Shown here: piece by piece, positions 1 through 7,204 of the stretch
Layout of the letters: each line of letters opens with the position of its first letter
How positions within the stretch are numbered: the stretch's first letter is position 1
Origin: CAYVHB01 sp964450865
GTDB lineage: Bacteria; Bacillota; Clostridia; Saccharofermentanales; UBA5734
NCBI GenBank assembly: GCA_964450865.1
Contig: CAYVHB010000055.1
Span: forward strand, 1-12,280
Length of the DNA: 12,280 nt
Direction of reading: 5' to 3'
Translations under genes and position numbers: made by a program
Notes under the pieces: generated by a model
Told to the model about the DNA's origin: nothing
Seen by the model: the letters and a program-made list of their open reading frames with translations, nothing else
The model's database searches: none

Positions 1-14
1 GGAGGATCCATTGT

Positions 15-416
15 ATGGAAACATCTGTTCAGGATCTGATTGCGGCGGCGGTTGCCGCCAGGGAACAGGCCTACGCGCCATACTCCCGCTTTCGGGTCGG
101 CGCGGCCCTGATTGATGAACACGGGGATATTCACACCGGCTGCAATATTGAAAATGCCTCCTACGGCGCCACGTGTTGTGCCGAAAGGGTCGCAGTCTTC
201 AAAGCTATCGCAGCCGGCCGCCGCCAGATCCGGCTGATTGCCGTGGTCAGCGACCAGCCGGAACCGTGTATGCCTTGCGGAATTTGCCGGCAGGTTCTTG
301 CGGAATTTGCGGCCGCGGATTTCCGGCTGCTGGCAGCCCAGCCGGCCGGGCCTTTTATTGAAATGACCCTGAATGAAATGCTGCCCCATGCCTTCCGGCT
401 GGAGAACCGCGGCTAG
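15..416 (+). CDS. cdd: Cytidine deaminase (homotetrameric, zinc-dependent type)
   Basis: Cytosolic enzyme of pyrimidine salvage that hydrolyses cytidine and deoxycytidine to uridine and deoxyuridine plus ammonia. The 133-residue protein has the length of the short tetrameric family. Visible motifs are the substrate-binding stretch CNIENAS (43-49), the zinc/catalytic motif CCAER with ligand Cys55 and proton-shuttling Glu57, and PCGICRQ with the other two zinc ligands Cys88 and Cys91. The C-terminal TLNEMLPHAF segment is also typical of the family. The ATG at 15 is preceded by GGAGG at positions 1-5, so the gene is complete although its promoter lies outside the window. It converges with the OPT transporter, leaving 36 bp between the two stop codons and no U-tract terminator. 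A 16-bp piece of its 3' end is repeated just after the stop codon. Family assignment is secure. Confidence 0.97.
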   Translation: METSVQDLIAAAVAAREQAYAPYSRFRVGAALIDEHGDIHTGCNIENASYGATCCAERVAVFKAIAAGRRQIRLIAVVSDQPEPCMPCGICRQVLAEFAAADFRLLAAQPAGPFIEMTLNEMLPHAFRLENRG

Positions 417-436
417 ATCGCATGCCTTCCGGCTGG
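387..436. repeat. 16-bp direct repeat across the cdd stop codon
   Basis: CATGCCTTCCGGCTGG occurs at 387-402, coding for HAFRL near the Cdd C-terminus, and again without mismatch at 421-436, just after the TAG stop and in a different frame. The offset is 34 bp. It looks like a small local duplication of the gene's 3' end. Confidence 0.85.
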
Positions 437-452
437 GGCTGGCGGCGCTGGT

Positions 453-2315
453 TCAGCGGCTGAACATGGTGATGATGGCCAGGATGACGCCGGTGATACC
501 CTCGCCACCCAGCATGCCGGCGGCGATGACCTGGCCGGTGCTGTCGCTGTCATCCGCAGACGCAGGCCGGCGTTTGCGCCAGAGCCGGCCGGCCGCCCGG
601 GCCAGGCCGCCGAGCACAATTGCGTAGGACAGGTGAATCGGCAGGAGCATGCCGATACCGATGATCATGGCCGGGACCTTGTGCCAGTACAGCAGGCCGC
701 CGAGCAGGGCTGCGACCAGGAAGACAAAGGGACTGCCCAGGCCGCTGACCAGGGCGGAAACGCTGAACGCCTGGGCGGCCGTCAGGCCGGTATTGCCGCC
801 GACCCCGCCATATTGATAGATGACGGCAAACATGGCTATAGCCGCGACAATTGCGCCGATCACACCCCCCAGGATCTGGGAGACCAGCTGGGCATTGGGA
901 TTGGTGCCAAGCAGCGCCCCGGCCTTGTAATCATTGAGCAGGTCACCGGCATAGCCACAGGCTACGGCCACGATGGCCGCGATCAGCAGGGCGCCGCTGG
1001 CATCGACTGGCAGCAGCAGGCGGATAGCCAGTAACACAATGATGCCGAAAATTTCCATTGGATTGATGCCGCTCTGGCCGGTGATGGTGGCAGCCATGGC
1101 CGTCGCCAGGATGACTCCCAGCATGGTCAGGGCAGCTACTGGCAGGCTGAGGCCGGCCAGCACCGTCAGGACAAAGGCCAGGCCGGCGCTGATGACAAGC
1201 AGCAGGCCGAGCGACCAGCGACGGGTGGCTGGCCGGCTGCCAGTAGCCTTTTTATCCGGCGGAGGAGCCGATGCCTGCAGGGTCTGCCTGCCTGTATTTC
1301 TGCTGGATATGCCGGCGGCTGTTTTGTCCGGCTGGCGGGCTGCTTTGGGGCGGCGGAAGAAATGATACAGAAAGCTCAGCAAGATTCCGACGCCGCTGCC
1401 AACCATCAGGCCAACTGCTGCGGTCAGGTTGAAGGCGCTGACCGCGGCCTGGTCAGCAAAAACTGACCAGAGCAAGCCCAGCCGGGTCAGGACAACGGCA
1501 CTGAAAAGCGCGCCGGCCAGCCAGTAGGCTGTGTAATTGAGGCCAATAATGTAGCCGATTCCGATGGCCATTGGCTGCAGGGCTACGCCGACCGGGATCT
1601 GCCAGATGGTGGTACCAATCAATTGTGGAAATCCGGCGACCTTGTCACGGACCGCTGTAAAGACTGCCGTCAACCCCAGAGTGGCAAAGAGGATGCGGGC
1701 CTTGCCGCCGCCTTGATCGCCAGCTTTCAGCGTGTCGGCTGCTGCTGTGCCGATCGGGTAGGGCAGGGCTTCCTGGTCAATGAAACGGGGCCGGAAATAC
1801 CAGCAGAGCAACGAGCCGAGGATCATCCCGGCCATGGCAACCAGCAATACGGGCCAGAATTTGGGCCAGAACCAGGCGGCAAACGACTCAGCGGCTGGAT
1901 CATAGGGCTGAAAAATGCCTGCAATCCAGAATCCGGGGATGGTGAATGCCAGGCCGCCGGCTACCATGGCGCCGGCTGACATCCCCGTCTGGGCCACATT
2001 GATCTCATGCAGATTTGTCTGGCCCAGCAGCTTGAGCAGGGCCATCGACAACACGGCCACAAAGATCGTTGGCCAGGGTAGTGCACTCATCTTGAGGGCA
2101 ACATACATGGAACTGGCGGTAATGACAATCGAGCCGATGGCCCCGGTGAGCAGCCCGCGCCAGGACAGGTGCAAGATCCCCCATAGCTGCTGCCTTGACG
2201 GGTAAGCCGGCTGGCCGCTGGCTGCGGCAACAGATGACAGGCCGGAACGCTGTGCGGCCTTCTGACTGGTATGCTGGCCGGGGCGCCGGCCAGGCTTTTT
2301 GTGCTGATCTACCAT
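453..2315 (-). CDS. OPT-family (oligopeptide/metal-chelate) transporter
   Basis: Polytopic inner-membrane protein of 620 residues, expected to import small peptides or metal-chelate complexes with cations. Almost all of the chain from residue 45 is hydrophobic and reads as about 14-16 membrane segments. Family-like stretches include ALPYPIGTAAADTL (183-196), TGQSGINPMEIFG (412-424), GYAGDLLNDYKAGALLGTNP (454-473) and the C-terminal AAGMLGGEGITGV (598-610). The ATG at 2313-2315 follows a strong AGGAGGA site (2322-2328, minus strand) with 6-nt spacing. Two parts are unusually polar: a basic N-terminus (1-44) and a roughly 45-residue Lys/Arg/Ser/Pro-rich loop (321-366) that splits the membrane region into two halves. 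Substrate cannot be told from the sequence. It is transcribed divergently from hpf. Confidence 0.93.
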   Translation of the reverse strand: MVDQHKKPGRRPGQHTSQKAAQRSGLSSVAAASGQPAYPSRQQLWGILHLSWRGLLTGAIGSIVITASSMYVALKMSALPWPTIFVAVLSMALLKLLGQTNLHEINVAQTGMSAGAMVAGGLAFTIPGFWIAGIFQPYDPAAESFAAWFWPKFWPVLLVAMAGMILGSLLCWYFRPRFIDQEALPYPIGTAAADTLKAGDQGGGKARILFATLGLTAVFTAVRDKVAGFPQLIGTTIWQIPVGVALQPMAIGIGYIIGLNYTAYWLAGALFSAVVLTRLGLLWSVFADQAAVSAFNLTAAVGLMVGSGVGILLSFLYHFFRRPKAARQPDKTAAGISSRNTGRQTLQASAPPPDKKATGSRPATRRWSLGLLLVISAGLAFVLTVLAGLSLPVAALTMLGVILATAMAATITGQSGINPMEIFGIIVLLAIRLLLPVDASGALLIAAIVAVACGYAGDLLNDYKAGALLGTNPNAQLVSQILGGVIGAIVAAIAMFAVIYQYGGVGGNTGLTAAQAFSVSALVSGLGSPFVFLVAALLGGLLYWHKVPAMIIGIGMLLPIHLSYAIVLGGLARAAGRLWRKRRPASADDSDSTGQVIAAGMLGGEGITGVILAIITMFSR

Positions 2316-2338
2316 CTTGATTCCTCCTGATATTTCAG

Positions 2339-2347
2339 ATTATAGCA
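2339..2347 (-). promoter_or_regulatory. Extended -10 promoter for the OPT transporter
   Basis: Read on the minus strand the site is TGCTATAAT, a perfect -10 hexamer (2339-2344) with the TGn extension (2345-2347). No recognisable -35 box lies 16-18 bp upstream, as is common for extended -10 promoters. Transcription would start near 2332, giving a leader of only about 17 nt that carries the AGGAGGA ribosome site. Prediction from motif and position only. Confidence 0.6.
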
Positions 2348-2395
2348 AATTTATCATGGCCGGACCGGAAAAAGGTTCCCGTATTTCGCCGTTGT

Positions 2396-2404
2396 TGGTA
2401 TAAT
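2396..2404 (+). promoter_or_regulatory. Extended -10 promoter for hpf
   Basis: TGGTATAAT gives a perfect -10 hexamer (2399-2404) with a TGn extension. The -35 position at 17-bp spacing is TTCCCG (2376-2381), a poor match. Transcription would start around 2411, giving a leader of about 80 nt before hpf. That leader contains a GTTGCC/GGCAAC inverted repeat (2419-2424 and 2443-2448) that could form a 6-bp stem but has no U-tract. No sigma-B/sigma-H style hexamer pair was recognised. Confidence 0.6.
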
Positions 2405-2490
2405 AAGGGTAAGGTACCGTTGCCACGGTCAGCTGCCCGATCGGCAACCCTGGCCTGGACATTCCAACGAATCAGAAGGGAGCGGTCATC

Positions 2491-3027
2491 ATGAAGATTA
2501 ACATCAATGGCAAGGGAATCAAAGTAGGCGACCCGCTGCAGCATCGAATCGAGGAGAAATTAGGCAAGTTCAATCGTTTCTTTGGTGAGGATGCCGTAGC
2601 CAATGTCAAACTCCGGCCCGACGGAGACCTGAAAGTCATCGAAGTCACCCTGAAAATACAAAAACATTTCTATCGGGCGGAATGTTCTGCCGAGGACGTT
2701 TTCAGCGCCCTGGACATGGCCGTGGAAGTGCTTGAAGGGCAGATCCGCAAGCACAAGACCAAGATCGAGAAGAAGATCCATGACTATGCCTACATGAAGG
2801 AGTATCTGCGGACCGAGGTCCCGCTGCCGGCTGAAGCCGACGAGGAGCCCCGGATCATCAAGCGCAAGGCTTTCGACCTCTCACCGATGGATGCCGATGA
2901 AGCCGTTCTGCAGATGGAAATGCTCGGTCACGACTTCCTGCTTTACCTGGATATGGAGACCGACAAGGTCTGTGTTGTTTATAAACGCAAAGATGGCAAC
3001 TATGGCCTGATTGAGCCCAACTACTGA
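2491..3027 (+). CDS. hpf: Ribosome hibernation promoting factor, long form
   Basis: Cytosolic 178-residue protein of the long HPF/YfiA (RaiA) family. Family members bind the 30S decoding region and dimerise 70S ribosomes into inactive 100S particles during stationary phase or stress. The N-terminal S30AE domain spans about residues 1-100 (MKININGKGIKVGDPLQ at the start, EVLEGQIRKHKTKIEKKI near the end). After a short acidic linker, the C-terminal dimerisation domain spans about 118-176 (IIKRKAFDLSPMDADEAVLQ, then VVYKRKDGNYGLIEP at the end). The length matches the long form. The start is set by GAAGGGAG about 8 nt upstream of the ATG. The gene has its own extended -10 promoter. In many Firmicutes secA follows hpf; here the assembly breaks 9 bp after the stop codon, so the natural neighbour is unknown. 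Confidence 0.96.
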   Translation: MKININGKGIKVGDPLQHRIEEKLGKFNRFFGEDAVANVKLRPDGDLKVIEVTLKIQKHFYRAECSAEDVFSALDMAVEVLEGQIRKHKTKIEKKIHDYAYMKEYLRTEVPLPAEADEEPRIIKRKAFDLSPMDADEAVLQMEMLGHDFLLYLDMETDKVCVVYKRKDGNYGLIEPNY

Positions 3028-3036
3028 TCCGGCAGC

Positions 3037-3136
3037 NNNNNNNNNNNNNNNNNNNNNNNNNNNNNNNNNNNNNNNNNNNNNNNNNNNNNNNNNNNNNNNN
3101 NNNNNNNNNNNNNNNNNNNNNNNNNNNNNNNNNNNN
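3037..3136. other. Assembly gap (100 N)
   Basis: Exactly 100 Ns separate the end of hpf from the start of pcrA. A round 100 is the usual placeholder for a scaffold join of unknown length, so real sequence of any size, including whole genes and the promoter of the pcrA cluster, may be missing. Adjacency of hpf and pcrA should not be taken as proven. Confidence 0.97.
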
Positions 3137-3171
3137 CATCAGCTTTTCAGCTTGAACCAGGGAGGACCGCC

Positions 3172-5934
3172 TTGACCGACTTATTCGATGAACTGATTCT
3201 TCCAGACCAGCCGGCTCGCCGCCAGCCTGAATCCGGCCAGCCGCGCCCGGCTAAACGTCCGGCTGACATGAATGGGCCGGCTGATCCGCAGCGCCTGCTG
3301 GCCGGCCTGAATCCGGAGCAGGCTCGCGCTGTCCAGCACGTCAATGGCCCGCTCCTGATCCTGGCCGGAGCCGGCTCGGGCAAAACCCGCGTGATTACCC
3401 ATCGCATCGCCTGGCTGGTCAAAGTCTGCGACGTGCGCCCGGCCGCGATCCTGGCCATTACCTTCACCAACAAGGCAGCTGCCGAGATGAAAACGCGCAT
3501 TGAGGAGCTCGTCGGTCCGGTCAGCGCGGCGATGTGGGTCGGTACATTTCACGCCATGATGGTTCGCATCCTGCGCCGGTTTGCCGACCGTCTCGGCTAT
3601 GAGCGCAGCTTTTCGATCCTCGACAGTGATGACCAGCAGAAAATTGTCAAGCAATGCCTGGCCGAGCTGCGCCTCGACGAGAAAACCTTCGCGATTCGCG
3701 CCGTCCACAGCCAGATCAGCAGCGCCAAGAATGCCCTGATCGGCGTGGAGCGCTTTATTCGCGAAGCCGGCCCGGAATTTCGCCAGAGCCGGGTGGCCCA
3801 GGTCTATCGCCTCTACCAGGAAAAGCTCAAGAAGAGCAACAGCATGGACTTTGACGATATCCTGTTCGAAGCCGTGCGCCTGTTCAGTGAGCACGCCGAT
3901 GTTCTCGCCGAATACCAGAATCGCTTCCAGTATATCCTGGTCGACGAGTACCAGGATACCAACCACGCCCAGTACAAGCTGGTCCAGATGCTGTCGGCCG
4001 CCCATCGCAATCTCTGCGTGGTTGGTGACGATGACCAGTCGATCTACAGCTTCCGCGGCGCCAATATCCAGAATATTCTCGACTTTGAGAAGGACTTCAA
4101 GGGCTGCACGGTCATCAAGCTCGAGCAGAATTATCGCTCGACCAGTACTGTTCTCAATGCGGCCAATGAGGTCATCCGTCATAATAGCGGCCGCAAGAGC
4201 AAGCGCCTGTGGACCGAAGCCGATCCCGGCGACAAGATTGTCTTCCTGCGCGCTGATAATCACAGCGAGGAAAGCCGCTACATCGCCAGTGAAATCAGTC
4301 GCCTGGTCGCCGGCCAGCGCCTGCGTTTCCGGGAAATCGCGATTTTGTACCGGCTCAATGCCCTGTCCCGCAATCTGGAAGGTGCCCTGCGCGAAGCGGG
4401 CATTCCTTATCGCATCTTTGGCGGCATGCGCTTCTATGACCGCAAGGAAATCAAAGATGTCCTGGCCTATCTGCGCCTGACGGCTTTCCCGCAAGATGAC
4501 CTGTCGCTGGCCCGCATCATCAATACCCCGCGGCGCGGCATTGGTGACGCGACCCTCGCGACCCTTGAACAGCTGGCCGCCGAGACCGGGCGCAGCCAGC
4601 TGGCCATCTGCAGCCGGGCCATTGACTATCCGCCCCTGCTGCGTGCGGCCGGTCGCCTGCAGGCCTTCGCCGCGCTGATGGTCCGCCTGCGTGAGGTCCT
4701 GCTGGCCGACACCCTGACTTTCCCCGAGTTCATTGAATTTATTGAAAATGAAACCGGCCTGGCTCAGGATATTGTCGATCAGCAGGAGAAGAACAAGCTG
4801 GCCGACGCGGTTGATCGTCTGGAAAACCTCAAGGAACTGCTCTCGGACGCGGTTGAATTCGAGCAGAATCGCCGCCAGGCCAGGGAAAACAGTTCTCAGG
4901 CTGATACGCCGGAGATAGCGCCGGAGGACGCGGACCTGCTGGCCGACACCCTGCCTGATGTGCTCAATGCCTTCCTCGAGCGGGCTGCTCTCTATTCCGA
5001 GATGGATGAGGACCACGAGCAGCAGGACTATGTCCGCCTGATGACGATCCACAGCGCCAAGGGGCTCGAATTCAAGGCTGTCTTTCTGGTCGGCGCGGAA
5101 GAAGGGCTTTTCCCCGGCTACCGGGCGATGGGCAATCCGAACGATATCGAAGAAGAACGCCGGCTGGCCTATGTGGCCATCACCCGCGCCCGTGTTCGCC
5201 TGTATATTACGACGGCCCGTGACCGGCTGGTTTTCGGCCAGACCCAGCGGCTGACCGTTTCCCGCTTTATCAAGGAAATCCCTGATGACTGTATTGATGA
5301 GACCGGCGGCTCGCGATTGGGCGATCGCCCGGCCAATTATGGTGAGAACAGCGGCTGGGGCCAGGGCGAATCCGGCCCGGCCGGCTCCGGTTCAGGCGTC
5401 CGCGGCCAGGATCGCCCGGCCAGGACTGCCGGCGCGGGTCTGGCATCCGGTTCAGGCGGGCGGGCTGGCAGCCTGATCGATAATCCCTTCATCCAGCCAG
5501 TGAGCCGGCCCGGCTATGCCACCGGCGCCGGGCCGGCCGGCTCCGGCCCGGTCGCTGGTTTCAGGCCGGACTCCCGGTCTGCTGCCGGACAAGATGACAA
5601 ACCGTTTGCAACCCGCCCAGGCGGGGCAACCCATCCATCGGCCGGACCAGCCGGATCAGGACCAGCCAGGCCAGGATCGGGCAGACCGGGGACAACAACC
5701 GGACCTGGACCGGCCGGCCCCGGAGCAGCCGGCTTTGCAGCCAGGCCTGCCGGGGGCAAAGGCCTCGATCCGGCCAGCCTGCATAAAGGCGACCTGGTCC
5801 GCCATGCCAACTTTGGCCTGGGTAAAATCGTACGCATTGATCCGGTAGCCGGTGATGCCATTTTGCTGATCGAATTTGAACGCGTCGGCCAGAAACGCCT
5901 GCTGGCCCGCCAGCCCCTGCTGGAAAAGGCCTGA
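3172..5934 (+). CDS. pcrA: PcrA/UvrD-type superfamily 1A DNA helicase
   Basis: ATP-driven 3'-5' DNA helicase family involved in nucleotide-excision repair, removal of RecA filaments and rolling-circle replication. All SF1A motifs are present: LNPEQARAV (46-54), Walker A GAGSGKT (66-72), ITFTNKAAAEM (96-106), Walker B DEYQD (258-262), GDDDQSIYSFRGA (285-297), LEQNYRST (317-324), MTIHSAKGLEF (624-634) and ERRLAYVAITRAR (around 661-673). The C-terminal Tudor-like domain, which in PcrA contacts RNA polymerase, starts at LHKGDLVRHANFG (870). At 920 residues it is much longer than the usual 720-780. The excess is a Gly/Pro/Ala/Ser/Arg linker at about 708-869. The start is TTG at 3172 with GGAGGA at 3161-3166. 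An internal ATG at 3268 would remove only a poorly conserved leader and lacks as good a site. It heads a run of four + strand genes; the next gene starts 31 bp after its stop. Confidence 0.95.
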   Translation: MTDLFDELILPDQPARRQPESGQPRPAKRPADMNGPADPQRLLAGLNPEQARAVQHVNGPLLILAGAGSGKTRVITHRIAWLVKVCDVRPAAILAITFTNKAAAEMKTRIEELVGPVSAAMWVGTFHAMMVRILRRFADRLGYERSFSILDSDDQQKIVKQCLAELRLDEKTFAIRAVHSQISSAKNALIGVERFIREAGPEFRQSRVAQVYRLYQEKLKKSNSMDFDDILFEAVRLFSEHADVLAEYQNRFQYILVDEYQDTNHAQYKLVQMLSAAHRNLCVVGDDDQSIYSFRGANIQNILDFEKDFKGCTVIKLEQNYRSTSTVLNAANEVIRHNSGRKSKRLWTEADPGDKIVFLRADNHSEESRYIASEISRLVAGQRLRFREIAILYRLNALSRNLEGALREAGIPYRIFGGMRFYDRKEIKDVLAYLRLTAFPQDDLSLARIINTPRRGIGDATLATLEQLAAETGRSQLAICSRAIDYPPLLRAAGRLQAFAALMVRLREVLLADTLTFPEFIEFIENETGLAQDIVDQQEKNKLADAVDRLENLKELLSDAVEFEQNRRQARENSSQADTPEIAPEDADLLADTLPDVLNAFLERAALYSEMDEDHEQQDYVRLMTIHSAKGLEFKAVFLVGAEEGLFPGYRAMGNPNDIEEERRLAYVAITRARVRLYITTARDRLVFGQTQRLTVSRFIKEIPDDCIDETGGSRLGDRPANYGENSGWGQGESGPAGSGSGVRGQDRPARTAGAGLASGSGGRAGSLIDNPFIQPVSRPGYATGAGPAGSGPVAGFRPDSRSAAGQDDKPFATRPGGATHPSAGPAGSGPARPGSGRPGTTTGPGPAGPGAAGFAARPAGGKGLDPASLHKGDLVRHANFGLGKIVRIDPVAGDAILLIEFERVGQKRLLARQPLLEKA
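5386..5458 (+). repeat. Direct repeats in the PcrA linker coding region
   Basis: The 13-mer TCCGGTTCAGGCG occurs at 5386-5398 and 5446-5458, exactly 60 bp apart and in the same frame (Ser-Gly-Ser-Gly). Related CCGGCCGGCTCCGG and GGCCAGGATCG units recur later in the linker (for example 5404-5414 and 5669-5679). The pattern suggests the linker grew by slippage of short GC-rich units. Confidence 0.7.
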
Positions 5935-5965
5935 GCCAGGGACAGCCCGGGCAAGGAGGGATCGC

Positions 5966-7096
5966 ATGACCCTGTTACCCCGCCAGATCAAGGAAGAGCA
6001 GGAAAACCAGCTGCATCACCTGGCGATGAAGAGCCGGGACAGCCGCGGCCGCCGCCGGCCCGAGCCGGAATGCACCGTTCGCACGGTTTATGAACGGGAT
6101 ATCGGCCGGATCATTTTCTCGATGGACTTCCGGCGGCTGCGTCACAAGACCCAGGTCTTTTTTGACCCGCAGAATGACCATATCTGTACCCGCATGGAGC
6201 ATGTGATTTATGTCAAATACATCGCCAGCACGATTGGCCAGGCGCTCGGCCTCAATGCCGACCTGATCGAGGCCATTGCCCTGGGCCACGACCTGGGCCA
6301 TGCTCCGTTTGGCCACAGTGGTGAACGCATGCTTGATCTGTGCCTGAAAAAACGCCAGCCAACCCTGTTCTTTCAGCATGAACTGCACAGCCTGCGTGTG
6401 ATTGACCACCTGGCCAGCCGGACCCGGGACCGGGGCCTCAATCTGACCTTTGAGGTACGTGACGGCATTGCCAGTCATTGTGGCGAAACGTATGGCGAGC
6501 ATCGCCTCGTGCCGAACCGGCAGAAGCAGGAAGCCGATCTGCTGGCCAGTTCACATCGCCATGGCTGGCCGGCTACGCTGGAAGGCTGTATCGTCCGGAT
6601 CGCGGATAAAATCGCCTACGTGGGCCGGGATATCGAGGACGCGGCCCGGGCCGGCATCATGGAGTTTGAGGACATTCCCGACGCCATCCGCAGCACACTT
6701 GGCCAAAGCAACGGCCAGATCATCAATACCCTGGTAACTGACATCATCGAGAACAGCCGTGACCAGGACGCGATTATCCTCAGCACGGAGCGGGCCCAGA
6801 GCATGGAAGAGCTGCTGCGCGAGAACGTCGCCCGGATTTATCGCTCGGACAAGATCCGGCGCTACGAAAACATGGTCAAAAATGTCATTGAAGGCTTGTT
6901 TGACGCGCTTCATCAGGCATCGGCTGATCCGGAGAAGCTGGCTGCGAGCAGCCATCGTACCTTCCGGGCCTTCGGCGCCTATCTGGCGGATCATCCTTGT
7001 CCGGATGATCCGCTGATCTGCAAGATCACCGATTATATCGCCGGGATGACCGACTCGTTTGCCACGAAATGCTTCGAGGACATCTACTGGTTCTGA
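5966..7096 (+). CDS. dgt: dGTPase-like HD-domain deoxynucleoside triphosphohydrolase
   Basis: Predicted cytosolic metal-dependent enzyme that cleaves dNTPs (classically dGTP) to deoxynucleoside and triphosphate, lowering dNTP pools. The protein has 376 residues. The N-terminal signature is RDIGRIIFSMDFRRLRHKTQVF (about 44-65; quoted here only to locate it, key residues Arg56-His60), followed by the HD site: His79 in RMEH, His108-Asp109 in GHDLGH, and His112 and His117 in the same GHAPFGHSGE stretch. RIADKIAYVGRDIEDA downstream supplies the last conserved Asp. I chose ATG 5966 because AAGGAGGG (5953-5960) lies 5 nt upstream. An in-frame ATG at 5876 would overlap the end of pcrA and add 30 residues unlike the family. 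It is probably co-transcribed with pcrA. Substrate range is unknown, since related proteins act on several dNTPs. Its last codons (KCFEDIYWF) are nearly duplicated downstream. Confidence 0.9.
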   Translation: MTLLPRQIKEEQENQLHHLAMKSRDSRGRRRPEPECTVRTVYERDIGRIIFSMDFRRLRHKTQVFFDPQNDHICTRMEHVIYVKYIASTIGQALGLNADLIEAIALGHDLGHAPFGHSGERMLDLCLKKRQPTLFFQHELHSLRVIDHLASRTRDRGLNLTFEVRDGIASHCGETYGEHRLVPNRQKQEADLLASSHRHGWPATLEGCIVRIADKIAYVGRDIEDAARAGIMEFEDIPDAIRSTLGQSNGQIINTLVTDIIENSRDQDAIILSTERAQSMEELLRENVARIYRSDKIRRYENMVKNVIEGLFDALHQASADPEKLAASSHRTFRAFGAYLADHPCPDDPLICKITDYIAGMTDSFATKCFEDIYWF

Positions 7097-7186
7097 ACTT
7101 TCAGACAGCTGTCAATCGGACAGCTGTCAATCGGCCGGAATGTCTTTGAGTAAAAATGAAATGCTTTGAGGAGATCTACTGGTTCC
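7066..7186 (+). repeat. Degenerate copy of the dgt 3' end in the dgt-yfbR spacer
   Basis: The last 29 bp of the dgt reading region (7066-7094) match 7158-7186 at 26 of 29 positions, an offset of 92 bp. The first copy encodes KCFEDIYWF followed by the stop; the second, read from the ATG at 7156, gives MKCFEEIYWF and then runs on out of frame with yfbR. The second copy has no ribosome site of its own. This looks like the remnant of a partial tandem duplication of dgt. Confidence 0.8.
7104..7133. repeat. Two tandem 15-bp units, each with a 10-bp palindrome
   Basis: GACAGCTGTCAATCG is present twice without mismatch, at 7104-7118 and 7119-7133. Each unit begins with the perfect palindrome GACAGCTGTC (7104-7113 and 7119-7128), so the palindrome centres lie 15 bp apart. 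It sits 8 bp after the dgt stop, in the 108-bp spacer before yfbR. It could be a protein-binding site or a simple slippage product. No T-tract follows, so it is not an intrinsic terminator. Confidence 0.85.
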
Positions 7187-7204
7187 AGGAACGGGAGGAG
7201 AGCC

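Noticed and set aside
451..465. Inverted repeat GTTCAGCGGCTGAAC at the end of the OPT gene as a terminator
   Set aside because: The arms are separated by a single base, so no stable loop can form, and no T-tract follows on either strand.
3181..5052. A 623-codon open frame antisense to pcrA
   Set aside because: It lies wholly inside a gene with every helicase motif in place, has no ribosome site, and its protein resembles no family. Long antisense frames are common in GC-rich genes with strong third-position bias.
5876..5965. Extension of the dGTPase-like gene to an upstream ATG
   Set aside because: It would overlap the end of pcrA, lacks a ribosome site and adds residues not typical of the family, while ATG 5966 has AAGGAGGG at ideal spacing.
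5514..5991. Open frames on both strands over the PcrA linker, including Pro/Ala-rich ones
   Set aside because: GC-rich low-complexity DNA stays open in several frames. The pcrA frame alone leads correctly into the Tudor-like domain, so no frameshift or extra gene is needed.
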